64,000 nt of DNA from Paenibacillus durus ATCC 35681. GTDB lineage: Bacteria; Bacillota; Bacilli; Paenibacillales; Paenibacillaceae. The stretch is from contig NZ_CP011114.1 in assembly GCF_000993825.1 (NCBI RefSeq), positions 5,084,001 to 5,148,000 of the forward strand. Reading direction: 5' to 3'. Positions 1 through 7,479 of this stretch are shown piece by piece. The notes beneath the pieces were generated by a model that made no database searches, was not told the origin of the DNA, and saw nothing but the letters and a program-made list of their open reading frames with translations. Position 1 is the stretch's first letter, and each line of letters starts with the position of its first letter. The position numbers and the translations under genes were made by a program.

Positions 1-85
1 GAATGAATCCGGGACCTGAGCTGCGGTTATAGAGCGGAAGCATGCGGGACTGTGCCAAAGTATTCGAATTAGATAGGGACGATTC

Positions 86-131
86 AAAAATGACCTCAAA
101 CTCCACGGGCACGTGGAAGATGAGGTCATTT
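86..131 (-). terminator. Rho-independent terminator of odhAB
   Basis: An 11-bp perfect stem pairs AAATGACCTCA (88-98) with its complement at 121-131. An inner CCAC/GTGG stem adds to it, and a T-run follows on the minus strand. It lies about 100 bases past the odhB stop, as expected for the end of this transcript. Confidence 0.8.
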
Positions 132-228
132 AGTGTAACGACATTCCATTTAAAGTAGGGGACTCGGCATCCCGAAATAACGTTTGGGATAGGATTAAAG
201 AGAGTTAAGGCATCCTTGTCGGACTTCT

Positions 229-1536
229 TTAGCCTTCCAGCAGCAGCGCCTCAGGGTCCTCCAGCAGCTCTTTGACCTTGACGAGAAAGCTTACCGCTTC
301 GGCTCCGTCGACGATCCGGTGATCGTAGGACAGGGCGATGTACATCATCGGCTTGTTGACGGTTGTCACTTCGTCGATGGCGATCGGGCGGAGCTGGATT
401 TTATGCATGCCCAGAATGCCGACCTGCGGAGCATTCAGGATCGGCGTTGACAGCAGGGAACCGAATACGCCGCCGTTGGTAATCGTGAAGGTGCCGCCCT
501 GAAGATCGGAGAGGGCGAGCGTGTTGGCGCGGGCTTTGGAAGCCAGCTCGGCGATCTGCCGCTCGATCTGCGGGAAGCTGAGCCGGTCGGCCTCCCGGAC
601 TACAGGCACGACGAGTCCTTCCTTGGCGGACACGGCGATGCCGATATCGTAAAATTTCTTAATGATGAGGTCCTCGCCGTCAATCTCGGCATTGAGCAGC
701 GGATACGCCTTGAGCGCGCCGACTACCGCTTTGGTGAAGAAAGACATGAAGCCGAGGCCGATGTCATGCTTCTCCTTGAAGTTATCCTTGCGCCGCTTGC
801 GGATATCCAGGATTGCGGTCATGTCCACCTCGTTGAAGGTGGTCAGCATGGCCGCCGTATGCTGCGCCTCCACGAGGCGGCTGGCAATCGTTAACCGTCT
901 GCGCGACATGCGCTTGCGCTCGGTCTCCTTGCCGTCCGCCGCCTTGGTCCCAGGCGGCGGGCTGCCGGCCGGCGCGCCGCCCTGCGCGGGCGCGGCCGGT
1001 GCCGGCTTCGGCGCAGCGGGTACCGCTGCTGCGCCGAAGGTCTTCACATCGGCCTGGCCAATCCGGCCGATGGGATCGCGCGCGCCGACCTCGCCGAGGT
1101 CGATGCCGCGCTCGCGCGCGAGCTTGCGCGCACCCGGCGAAGCCAGGTACGCGGCGCCGTTCTCGGCGGCCGGGCCCTCCGGGGCGGTCGCCAGGGTCCC
1201 TGCACCGGCGGGTGGCGCCGCCGGCTGCTGCGCCGCAGGCACGACCGGCGCTTCCGGTGCGGCAGGCTTGCCGCTGTCCGCTGCCGAAGCCTTGCCGTCC
1301 CCGCCGCTGCCGATCAGGCCGATTACTTCCCCGACCGCGACATTGTCCCCGTCTTTACGCAAGATGGCGGAAATGACGCCGCTCTCCTCCGCGCTGATTT
1401 CCAGATTTACCTTATCCGTCTCAAGCTCTGCCAGCACGTCCCCCTGGCCGACATGGTCGCCTTCTTTTACAATCCACTTGTAGATCGTTCCTTCGGTAAT
1501 GGATTCGCCCAGATCGGGCACTTTAATCTCGGACAC
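229..1536 (-). CDS. odhB: Dihydrolipoyllysine succinyltransferase, E2 of 2-oxoglutarate dehydrogenase
   Basis: This is the E2 core of the 2-oxoglutarate dehydrogenase complex, which moves the succinyl group from lipoamide to CoA in the TCA cycle. The lipoyl domain covers residues 1-75, with the lipoylation lysine in ETDKVNLE near residue 42. A long Ala/Pro linker, a peripheral-subunit-binding domain (about 130-165) and the catalytic domain (about 205-435) follow. The catalytic DHRxxDG motif is present (SYDHRIVDG). The start is GTG behind GGGGAGG. It follows odhA by 31 bases, so the two are co-transcribed. No E3 gene is adjacent; the usual shared E3 must be elsewhere. Length fits the family. 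Confidence 0.95.
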   Translation of the reverse strand: MSEIKVPDLGESITEGTIYKWIVKEGDHVGQGDVLAELETDKVNLEISAEESGVISAILRKDGDNVAVGEVIGLIGSGGDGKASAADSGKPAAPEAPVVPAAQQPAAPPAGAGTLATAPEGPAAENGAAYLASPGARKLARERGIDLGEVGARDPIGRIGQADVKTFGAAAVPAAPKPAPAAPAQGGAPAGSPPPGTKAADGKETERKRMSRRRLTIASRLVEAQHTAAMLTTFNEVDMTAILDIRKRRKDNFKEKHDIGLGFMSFFTKAVVGALKAYPLLNAEIDGEDLIIKKFYDIGIAVSAKEGLVVPVVREADRLSFPQIERQIAELASKARANTLALSDLQGGTFTITNGGVFGSLLSTPILNAPQVGILGMHKIQLRPIAIDEVTTVNKPMMYIALSYDHRIVDGAEAVSFLVKVKELLEDPEALLLEG

Positions 1537-1567
1537 AGGCCGCTACCTCCCCAAATTGTAATTGATG

Positions 1568-4453
1568 CTATCGTGACACCGTCCCGGAAGGAGACGGTAC
1601 AGCCGCTTTCGTTTGCGAGTTCAAGTTCAGTGCTTCCGTGACGATTCTGCGTTGTTCAAAGGTGTGGACGTCCGCATACCCGCTGGCCGGGCTTGAGCGT
1701 TCCGGACGGCCGATATACCGTACAGCGGCATTGCTGGGCGCAATAGCGCGCAGCCGAGGCTCGATATAGCTCCAGGCGCCCATGTTCTTCGGTTCTTCCT
1801 GCACCCAGACGATCTCCTGCAGAGAAGTGAAAGCGTTCAGGTAGACGGCCAATTCGCGCGCCGGGAACGGATAGAGCTGTTCAAGACGAAGGATATGCAG
1901 CCGGGAAAGGTCCTGGCCCGCTGCCGCTTCCAGTTCGGCCTGCAGGTCAATGGTGATCTTTCCGCTGCACACGACCAGACGTGTGACGGCGCTGGGAGTC
2001 TGCCCGAGCAGCGGTTCCGGGAGCACGGGCTGAAATTGGCCGGATGCCAGCTCTAACCCGGAAGAAGCGCTGCGCGGGTTGCGGAGCAGGCTCTTCGGCG
2101 TCATGATAACGAGCGGCCTTGCGTCCGCCTGTCCGCACAGAGAAGCCTGGCGGCGCAGCAGATGGAAGTACTGCGCGGCGTTGGTAAGATTTGCAACCGT
2201 CCAGTTTTCCTCAGCGGATAGCTGCAAATACCGTTCCAATCGGCCGCTGGAGTGTTCCGGCCCCTGGCCTTCGTAGCCATGGGGCAGCAGGATGACCAGG
2301 TTGCTGCGCTGCGTCCATTTGGCGCGTCCGGCAGAAATGAACTGGTCGAGAATCACCTGCGCGGCATTGGCGAAATCGCCGTACTGCGCTTCCCACAGTA
2401 CGAATGTCTCCGGCGCAAATACGTTGTAGCCGTACTCGTAGCCGAGCACCGAAGCCTCCGACAGCGGGCTGTTGTAGACGCCGAAGGAAGCCTTGGCATC
2501 CTCAAGTTGGTGAAGCGGGGAGTAGAGCGCTCCCGTCTCACTGTCGTGAAGCACGAGATGACGCTGCGAGAAGGTGCCGCGCTGCGCATCCTGACCGCTC
2601 AGGCGGATTGGCGTTCCGTCCTGGAGAATGGCCGCGAAAGCCAGCGTTTCGGCCAGCGCCCAATCCACCTTCTCCCCGTCATTCAACAGATCCTTGCGCC
2701 GCTGGAGAATCCGCTGCAGCTTCGGGTACACCTTGAAGCCTTCGGGGAAGGACAGCAGCTGGCGGTTAATGCTCTGCAGCTTGCCGAGCGGCACGGCCGT
2801 AGGCGCCGAGGTCTCTTCATCCGTCTGCAAGGCGACGGCTGTCTTCGTCTCGCCGTTCTTCTGCTTGCCCTCTTTCATCCGCTCGTAAGCCTGCTGAAGC
2901 ACATTGTCCGCTTCGGACATCATCTTCGCCAGTTCATCCTGGGCAATCACCTTCTCGCGCTCCAGCTTCTCGGCATAAATCCGGAGAACGGTAGGATGAT
3001 TTTTTACCTTGCCGTAGACGATCGGCTGGGTCATTTCGGGATCATCCATTTCATTATGTCCGTGTCTGCGGTAACCGACAAGATCGATCAGAAAATCTTT
3101 TTTGAACAGATTGCGGTAAGCGCTGGCCATGCGGACGGCGGCAATGCAGGCTTCCGGATCGTCGGCATTGACATGGACGATCGGAATTTCATAGCCTTTG
3201 GCAAGATCGCTCGCATAGTGCGTGGAGCGGGAATCCTCGCTTTCGGTCGTGAAGCCGATCCGGTTATTGACGATGATGTGGATCGTTCCGCCATTCTGGT
3301 ATCCCTGAAGCTTGCCGATATTCAGCGTCTCCGCCACAATGCCTTCGCCGGGGAAGGCGGCGTCTCCGTGGATCAGCACAGCCATAGCCTTGTTCGTGTC
3401 CAGCCCAGGCAGCCCCGGAGCGCTCCGGTCTTCCTGGGCCGCGCGCGCAAAGCCTTCGACGACCGGGTTGACGAATTCCAGATGGCTAGGGTTGTTGGCC
3501 AGCGTCAGACGGGCGCGCACGGTCTCGCCTTCGCGGAACGCGCGGTCGGCGCCCAAATGGTATTTTACATCTCCGGTCCAGCCGTAGTTGATGCCCATGG
3601 ACCCTTCGGACGGGAACAGCTCCTTATTCGGGGAGTGGTGGAATTCGGAGAAAATAATATCGTAAGGTTTGCCCAAAATATGCGCGAGCACATTCAAACG
3701 GCCCCGGTGGGCCATGCCCATCAGGATATGCTCCGCGCCGTCGTGCGCGGCCGCGCGGACAATTTCGTCCAGCATGGGAACAAGCGTATCATTGCCTTCC
3801 AGGCTGAAGCGCTTCTGGCCGACGAATGTCTTGTGCAGGAAGGTCTCGAACTGCTCTACCTGGATGAGCCGGCCCAGCAGCCCTTTGCGTTCCGCCGGGG
3901 TGAGCGGAGCGGGCGAGGTGGCCGATTCAGCCTGGCTGTTCAGCCAGCGAAGCTCCTGCTGGTCGTGGACATGGCTGAACTCGTAGGCGATCGTCTTGGT
4001 ATAGGTTTGGCGCATCCGGTGATAAGCGTCCCAGCCTGTCAGCACATCCTGGGGAGCATTCTCCCAGATGAGCGAAGCCGGCAGGGCAAGCAAATCTTCG
4101 CGCGTAAGCTCATAAGTCTCGGGGTCCAGCCATTTGGCCATGGAGGTATGGCCCTGTCCCAGCGGGTCGATGTCGGCGGCCAGATGGCCAAAAATGCGGA
4201 TGCTCGCGATCAGCTTGGAGGCTCTAACCGCTTTGCGGAGCCAGTCGGTATCGGCGGGCAGGGCCGGTCCTGGAGTTCTTGCAGCCTCGGATGTCAGCGG
4301 AGGAGAGCCATAGATGGTGAATAGTTCGCGGTAGTGGGCTTCCACTGAAGAAGGATCTTCGGCGAAATGTTCGTACTTTTCCTGAATGTAGCCCAGATTG
4401 GGACCGTAATACTTGCTCCAGACAGATTCGTTGTAGGACTCTTTGGCTGACAT
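1568..4453 (-). CDS. odhA: 2-oxoglutarate dehydrogenase E1 component
   Basis: This thiamine-diphosphate-dependent decarboxylase makes succinyl-lipoyl-E2 from 2-oxoglutarate. The N-terminal E2-interaction segment starts SVWSKYYGPNLGYIQEKY. The pyrimidine/ThDP core carries AHRGRLNVLAH and the HGDAAFPGEG cofactor motif, followed by the transketolase-like pyrimidine domain (SGQDAQRGTFSQRH) and a C-terminal domain. The 961 residues match a full-length enzyme. The start is ATG with AGGAGG ahead of it. It is the first gene of the odhAB operon, with a candidate catabolite-response element upstream. Confidence 0.96.
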   Translation of the reverse strand: MSAKESYNESVWSKYYGPNLGYIQEKYEHFAEDPSSVEAHYRELFTIYGSPPLTSEAARTPGPALPADTDWLRKAVRASKLIASIRIFGHLAADIDPLGQGHTSMAKWLDPETYELTREDLLALPASLIWENAPQDVLTGWDAYHRMRQTYTKTIAYEFSHVHDQQELRWLNSQAESATSPAPLTPAERKGLLGRLIQVEQFETFLHKTFVGQKRFSLEGNDTLVPMLDEIVRAAAHDGAEHILMGMAHRGRLNVLAHILGKPYDIIFSEFHHSPNKELFPSEGSMGINYGWTGDVKYHLGADRAFREGETVRARLTLANNPSHLEFVNPVVEGFARAAQEDRSAPGLPGLDTNKAMAVLIHGDAAFPGEGIVAETLNIGKLQGYQNGGTIHIIVNNRIGFTTESEDSRSTHYASDLAKGYEIPIVHVNADDPEACIAAVRMASAYRNLFKKDFLIDLVGYRRHGHNEMDDPEMTQPIVYGKVKNHPTVLRIYAEKLEREKVIAQDELAKMMSEADNVLQQAYERMKEGKQKNGETKTAVALQTDEETSAPTAVPLGKLQSINRQLLSFPEGFKVYPKLQRILQRRKDLLNDGEKVDWALAETLAFAAILQDGTPIRLSGQDAQRGTFSQRHLVLHDSETGALYSPLHQLEDAKASFGVYNSPLSEASVLGYEYGYNVFAPETFVLWEAQYGDFANAAQVILDQFISAGRAKWTQRSNLVILLPHGYEGQGPEHSSGRLERYLQLSAEENWTVANLTNAAQYFHLLRRQASLCGQADARPLVIMTPKSLLRNPRSASSGLELASGQFQPVLPEPLLGQTPSAVTRLVVCSGKITIDLQAELEAAAGQDLSRLHILRLEQLYPFPARELAVYLNAFTSLQEIVWVQEEPKNMGAWSYIEPRLRAIAPSNAAVRYIGRPERSSPASGYADVHTFEQRRIVTEALNLNSQTKAAVPSPSGTVSR

Positions 4454-4876
4454 GAAACATCCTCCTAACGGTTAAGCTCCAAAGGTGGCGCCGATCAGGA
4501 AGGCACGCTTTTGGAGCTGCGGTGGTTACGTTTACATTCTATAACAAAGACAAACCATTATAAAGCCGGTGCCTCATCCTATTGTGCTCCTTTCAACATA
4601 TGTAATCAATTCAAGCTTTCGTCCAATCCGTTCGAAAAAAGGCATAATTATGTACAGGACCAAATAACCAATTAAATGATTCGCTGAATTCAAAAAAATT
4701 TGGTTAGCAGACTTGAAAAATGGGTATTTGTTGTATATAGTTCATTCATACTACTAAGATCATACATATGTTCAATTTATTTCTGCTGCCGGGTGCCGTT
4801 TGATCAGCTCTATTTTTTTTCTCCGCGCATACTTACTTATTTCCAAAATTCGACACACTTTAGGACGAACTTCTTG
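4454..4876. other. Intergenic region between odhA and the sinI promoter
   Basis: Apart from the odhAB promoter and cre candidate, this AT-rich stretch shows no convincing gene. The one long open frame (4700-4945, plus strand) lacks a ribosome binding site and runs into the riboswitch, so it is not called. Confidence 0.6.
4523..4541 (-). promoter_or_regulatory. Candidate cre (CcpA) site with -10 of the odhAB promoter
   Basis: On the minus strand TGTAAACGTAACCA (4536-4523) matches the cre consensus TGWAARCGYTWNCW at 13 of 14 positions. It touches a TAGAAT -10-like hexamer (4541-4536). Another TATAAT lies at 4562-4557. CcpA repression of TCA-cycle genes is known in Bacilli; its use here is inferred. 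Confidence 0.5.
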
Positions 4877-4919
4877 TATAATATTCTTGCAAGACTCATT
4901 GTAATGAGAATCAATATCA
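4877..4919 (+). promoter_or_regulatory. Promoter of the sinI transcript with a Fur-like box
   Basis: TATAAT at 4877-4882 is the -10; the -35 is weak. The sequence 4901-4919 matches the classical 19-bp Fur box at 15 of 19 positions. Its core TGAGAATCAATATCA (4905-4919) matches the 7-1-7 Fur consensus at 12 of 14. A short ctcat/atgag inverted repeat overlaps it (4895-4908). The site sits just downstream of the expected transcription start, so a bound repressor could block initiation. Iron control is an inference. Confidence 0.45.
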
Positions 4920-4936
4920 GATCCTTGAATGCAAGG

Positions 4937-5030
4937 GTCCAGTAAAAGGTAAACCTGCTGAAAGGCAGGGGCACAAAGTCACGGGTCTAAGGTAATTTTT
5001 ACATACTACGACGGCCGGACTGCCTGGGGA
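4937..5030 (+). promoter_or_regulatory. Cyclic-di-GMP-I (GEMM) riboswitch controlling sinI
   Basis: The order of conserved elements matches the GEMM-I aptamer. P1 pairs AGGTA (4947-4951) with TGCCT (5021-5025). It is followed by AAAC and a P2 stem CCTGCT/GGCAGG closed by a GAAA tetraloop (4954-4969). Next come the GCACAAAGTC core (4971-4980), GGGTCTAAGG (4983-4992), and the 3' strand ACGACGGCCGGACTGCC. The GAAA tetraloop and CAAAG core are diagnostic. The only gene downstream before convergent sinR is the SinI-like ORF. Confidence 0.85.
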
Positions 5031-5031
5031 C

Positions 5032-5054
5032 AAAAATCTTAGGAGGAGATTTTT
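5032..5054 (+). promoter_or_regulatory. Hairpin with the sinI ribosome binding site in its loop
   Basis: AAAAATCT (5032-5039) pairs with AGATTTTT (5047-5054). The loop TAGGAGG (5040-5046) is the Shine-Dalgarno sequence, and the stem ends on the TTG start codon. This may be the riboswitch expression platform acting on translation initiation, which is inferred from position. Confidence 0.45.
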
Positions 5055-5206
5055 TGGACAAGTCCAACCAGGGGAACATCGGAGAGCTGCAGACGTCAGA
5101 GCTTGATATGGAATGGGTGTATTTGCTTCTGAAAGCAAAGAAGCAAGGGCTCCAAGTGGATGAGATTCGTCAGTTTTTCAATGACAGGACGCTTAAGGCA
5201 ATATAG
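5054..5206 (+). CDS. sinI: SinI-type antirepressor
   Basis: This 50-residue protein starts at TTG, directly after AGGAGGAGA. Its core LDMEWVYLLLKAKKQG then VDEIRQFF corresponds to the SinI helix that dimerises with SinR (B. subtilis: LDQEWVELMVEAKEAN, EEIRKYL). SinI binds SinR and relieves repression of matrix genes. It faces the SinR gene tail to tail, unlike the tandem B. subtilis order. It is preceded by a cyclic-di-GMP riboswitch. It is too short to stand out by length; the call rests on the motif and on the neighbouring sinR. Confidence 0.85.
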   Translation: MDKSNQGNIGELQTSELDMEWVYLLLKAKKQGLQVDEIRQFFNDRTLKAI

Positions 5207-5247
5207 CAAGAGGGGTCTAACAGGGCATTATCAATTGATATTTGAAA

Positions 5248-5277
5248 GAGGACATGGCGGCGCGGCGTCATGTCCTC
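5248..5277. terminator. Hairpin between convergent sinI and sinR
   Basis: A 9-bp perfect stem GAGGACATG/CATGTCCTC (5248-5256 with 5269-5277) lies in the 95-base gap between the two stops. T-runs are weak on both sides, so it is a probable but imperfect bidirectional terminator. Confidence 0.55.
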
Positions 5278-5301
5278 TGTATGTTTGTGGGCTTTGCTGG
5301 G

Positions 5302-5646
5302 TTACTGGTCCTTTTGTTCAAGCCGCCATTTCTGGTAATCCAGAAATTCCTTAAACTCGCGCTTGCTGACGCCTGAGGACATAGCCTCCTGCACCAGCTT
5401 GAACCATTCGGAATCCAGCAGTTCCTCCTGCGTATCGGAATTCTCTCCATAGAGAAGAACGTGAACGGGAACGTCCAGAGCCTCGGCAATTTTTTCAATG
5501 AATTGGATAGAGGGGTTGGATTGAATGTTGCGTTCAACATTGCTTAAGTATGATTTGGCCACATCAGCCTTGCTGGCCAGCTCGGATAAAGATAATCCCT
5601 TCTCCAGACGAAGATGCTGAATGTGTTGTCCTATATTATCTGGCAC
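5302..5646 (-). CDS. sinR: SinR-type transcriptional repressor
   Basis: This 114-residue protein has an N-terminal Xre-type helix-turn-helix (about 5-60; LSLSELASKADVAKSYLSNVER). The C-terminal SinI-like dimerisation region reads LDSEWFKLVQEAMSSGVSK then FKEFLDYQKWR, nearly identical in layout to B. subtilis SinR. SinR represses biofilm-matrix and related genes and is antagonised by SinI. It starts at GTG, with AAGGAGG about 15 bases ahead, so the start is slightly uncertain. It has its own promoter and runs toward sinI. Confidence 0.92.
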   Translation of the reverse strand: MPDNIGQHIQHLRLEKGLSLSELASKADVAKSYLSNVERNIQSNPSIQFIEKIAEALDVPVHVLLYGENSDTQEELLDSEWFKLVQEAMSSGVSKREFKEFLDYQKWRLEQKDQ

Positions 5647-5682
5647 GACGAGTTACGCCCCCCTCCTTGTTTTTTTGGTACT

Positions 5683-5711
5683 AGTATAGCAAAGGTCTGC
5701 ATACAAGGCAA
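5683..5711 (-). promoter_or_regulatory. sinR promoter
   Basis: On the minus strand TTGCCT (5711-5706) and TATACT (5688-5683) are separated by 17 bases. They lie about 40 bases upstream of the sinR start. Confidence 0.6.
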
Positions 5712-5810
5712 AGCAGGCATTTTCCAGAAATTCTAACGAATCCGAAAGCTATAAACCGGCTGGACGCTATTCTATCCCTTCGATTTCTGCGGCGGCATGG
5801 CAGCGGATCG

Positions 5811-6785
5811 TTAAGGCAACCGCACGCCCCGGGAGCTGACGTACAGGTCATACCATTCCTTACGGGTAAGCGTAAGCTTGTCCGCGCCTTCGCAGGCTGC
5901 GATGCGCTTCGGATTTACCGTCCCGATGACGGGCTGAATCGCGGCCGGATGCGTCATCAGCCATGAGAGGACAATCGCTTCCGGGGTTGTCCCTTTCTCA
6001 TCGGCCAGTGTACGGACCAGGTACGCGGTGCTGCGGACCGCTTCGGATTCTCCGTCCAGCGGGCGTCCGCTGTATTTGCCCTGGGCCAGCGGCCCCCACG
6101 CCTGAAGCTGGATATTCTCCAGCCTGCAGTGCTCGATCGTTCCTTCGGGCATGCCCTGCTCTCTCCAGGCTTGCTGATTGACGCTTACGACCGAATCGAG
6201 CCAGTAGATCTTCTCAAGGCTCATTTCCAACTGGTTGACGATAAACGGCTCTTCGCTGTATGCCTGAAGCAGCTTGATCTGCCCCTGGCTCATATTGGAG
6301 ACACCGAAATGCCGCACCTTGCCGGATTGCTTAAGCAGTTGAAGTGCTTCGCCCACGTCTTCAGGGTCCATCAGCGGATCGGGCCGGTGAAGCAGCAGAA
6401 TATCAAGGTATTCTGCTCCCAGACGAGACAGGATGCCGTCCACGCTGCTCAGAATATGGCTCTTGGAGAAATCGAACACATTGGAGCTTTCGCCCGGTTC
6501 GGCCAGCTTAATGCCGCACTTCGATTGAAGAATGATCTGTTCACGCAGCTCCGGCCGTTCTTTGAGGACGGTGCCGAATACTTGCTCCGCTTTGCCGCGG
6601 GTGTAAATATCAGCATGATCGAACATATTGATGCCGATGGAGAGCGCCGCTTCAACAGCCGCATGTCCTTCCTTGATCTGCTCCTTGGTAATCGCCTCGC
6701 GGTCCCAGCCTCCGCCTAGACCCATACAGCCCAGGACAAGCCGGCTTGCGGGAATTCCGCGCTTATTAAGTGGCAACGTTTTCAA
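5811..6785 (-). CDS. Aldo/keto reductase (YdhF-like)
   Basis: This is an NADPH-dependent oxidoreductase of the TIM-barrel AKR family. The catalytic tetrad is visible: Asp and Tyr in FDHADIYTRG, Lys in QSKCG and His in LLLHRPD. The best start is TTG at 6785, five bases after GGAGGG, giving 324 residues. A frame open further upstream adds about 35 residues that lack family character. It lies 120 bases after the padR gene on the same strand and may be a distal member of that operon. Substrate is unknown. Confidence 0.85.
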   Translation of the reverse strand: MKTLPLNKRGIPASRLVLGCMGLGGGWDREAITKEQIKEGHAAVEAALSIGINMFDHADIYTRGKAEQVFGTVLKERPELREQIILQSKCGIKLAEPGESSNVFDFSKSHILSSVDGILSRLGAEYLDILLLHRPDPLMDPEDVGEALQLLKQSGKVRHFGVSNMSQGQIKLLQAYSEEPFIVNQLEMSLEKIYWLDSVVSVNQQAWREQGMPEGTIEHCRLENIQLQAWGPLAQGKYSGRPLDGESEAVRSTAYLVRTLADEKGTTPEAIVLSWLMTHPAAIQPVIGTVNPKRIAACEGADKLTLTRKEWYDLYVSSRGVRLP

Positions 6786-6905
6786 TTCAATCCCTCCGTC
6801 ATAGTGGTAGATGATTTCAGAGATATTGTACAACTTTGGAAGCCGGCAGGATACTCTATGATACTTTGGATCGCTGAAGAAGCGGCGCAAGGCGTCACAC
6901 CTGGC

Positions 6906-7472
6906 TTACTCCTTCAGCTCCAAAGGCTTCCCGATATCGCCGAGCTTATGCGCCCGTACGTCAGCGTACAGGCGCTTCAGCCAGTTCAGTTCCGTCAGGC
7001 TGTGCTCATATTTGCCGTACATGAGATGCAGCGCGGCGCGGGGAACGATGGGAATATGCTCTTCATAGACCTGATAAGCGAGATTGACCTGATGCTCGGT
7101 CTCCCGGATGCGCTCCTCCAGCAGCTTCGCAATCTTATCCGGATCAATATGCCGGGAGAAGGCGAGCGCAAGGTACATCGGATGATAGAGGGTGTCGTTC
7201 TTCTTGAATAGCTGGAGCAGGAGCTGCTCGAACAGGGTTTTTCCCGAATCTGTAATCCGGTATATGGTTTTATCCGGCCGGTCGCTGCTGCGGATAATCT
7301 CAACCTGCGCAATCTGTCCGTTCTTGGCCAACTGGTCGACGGCGTAGTATAGGGAGCCCATTTGCAGCTTCGTAATCTGGTCGATCGCCCGGTCTTTCAT
7401 CACCAGCATCATTTCATAGGGATGCATGTCCCGTTCCAGCAGCAGTCCGAGAATAGCGAGCTTCATCGACAT
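6906..7472 (-). CDS. PadR-family transcriptional regulator
   Basis: The winged-helix PadR domain covers about residues 1-85 (LAILGLLLERDMHPYEMM, LQMGSLYYAVDQLAKNG). A C-terminal helical dimerisation domain of the PadR_C/Vir_act_alpha type completes the 188 residues. It begins seven bases after the MFS exporter stop, so both are on one transcript. PadR proteins in this setting usually repress their exporter and release on drug binding. The palindrome in the exporter promoter is the likely operator, giving autoregulation. Confidence 0.88.
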   Translation of the reverse strand: MSMKLAILGLLLERDMHPYEMMLVMKDRAIDQITKLQMGSLYYAVDQLAKNGQIAQVEIIRSSDRPDKTIYRITDSGKTLFEQLLLQLFKKNDTLYHPMYLALAFSRHIDPDKIAKLLEERIRETEHQVNLAYQVYEEHIPIVPRAALHLMYGKYEHSLTELNWLKRLYADVRAHKLGDIGKPLELKE

Positions 7473-7479
7473 GGCTGCT

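Noticed and set aside
2252..4324. 690-residue open frame opposite odhA
   Set aside because: It is the mirror of a highly conserved enzyme gene in a GC-rich codon pattern, with no ribosome binding site or family motif.
4700..4945. 81-residue open frame before the riboswitch
   Set aside because: No ribosome binding site; it covers the promoter, the Fur-like box and the 5' edge of the aptamer.
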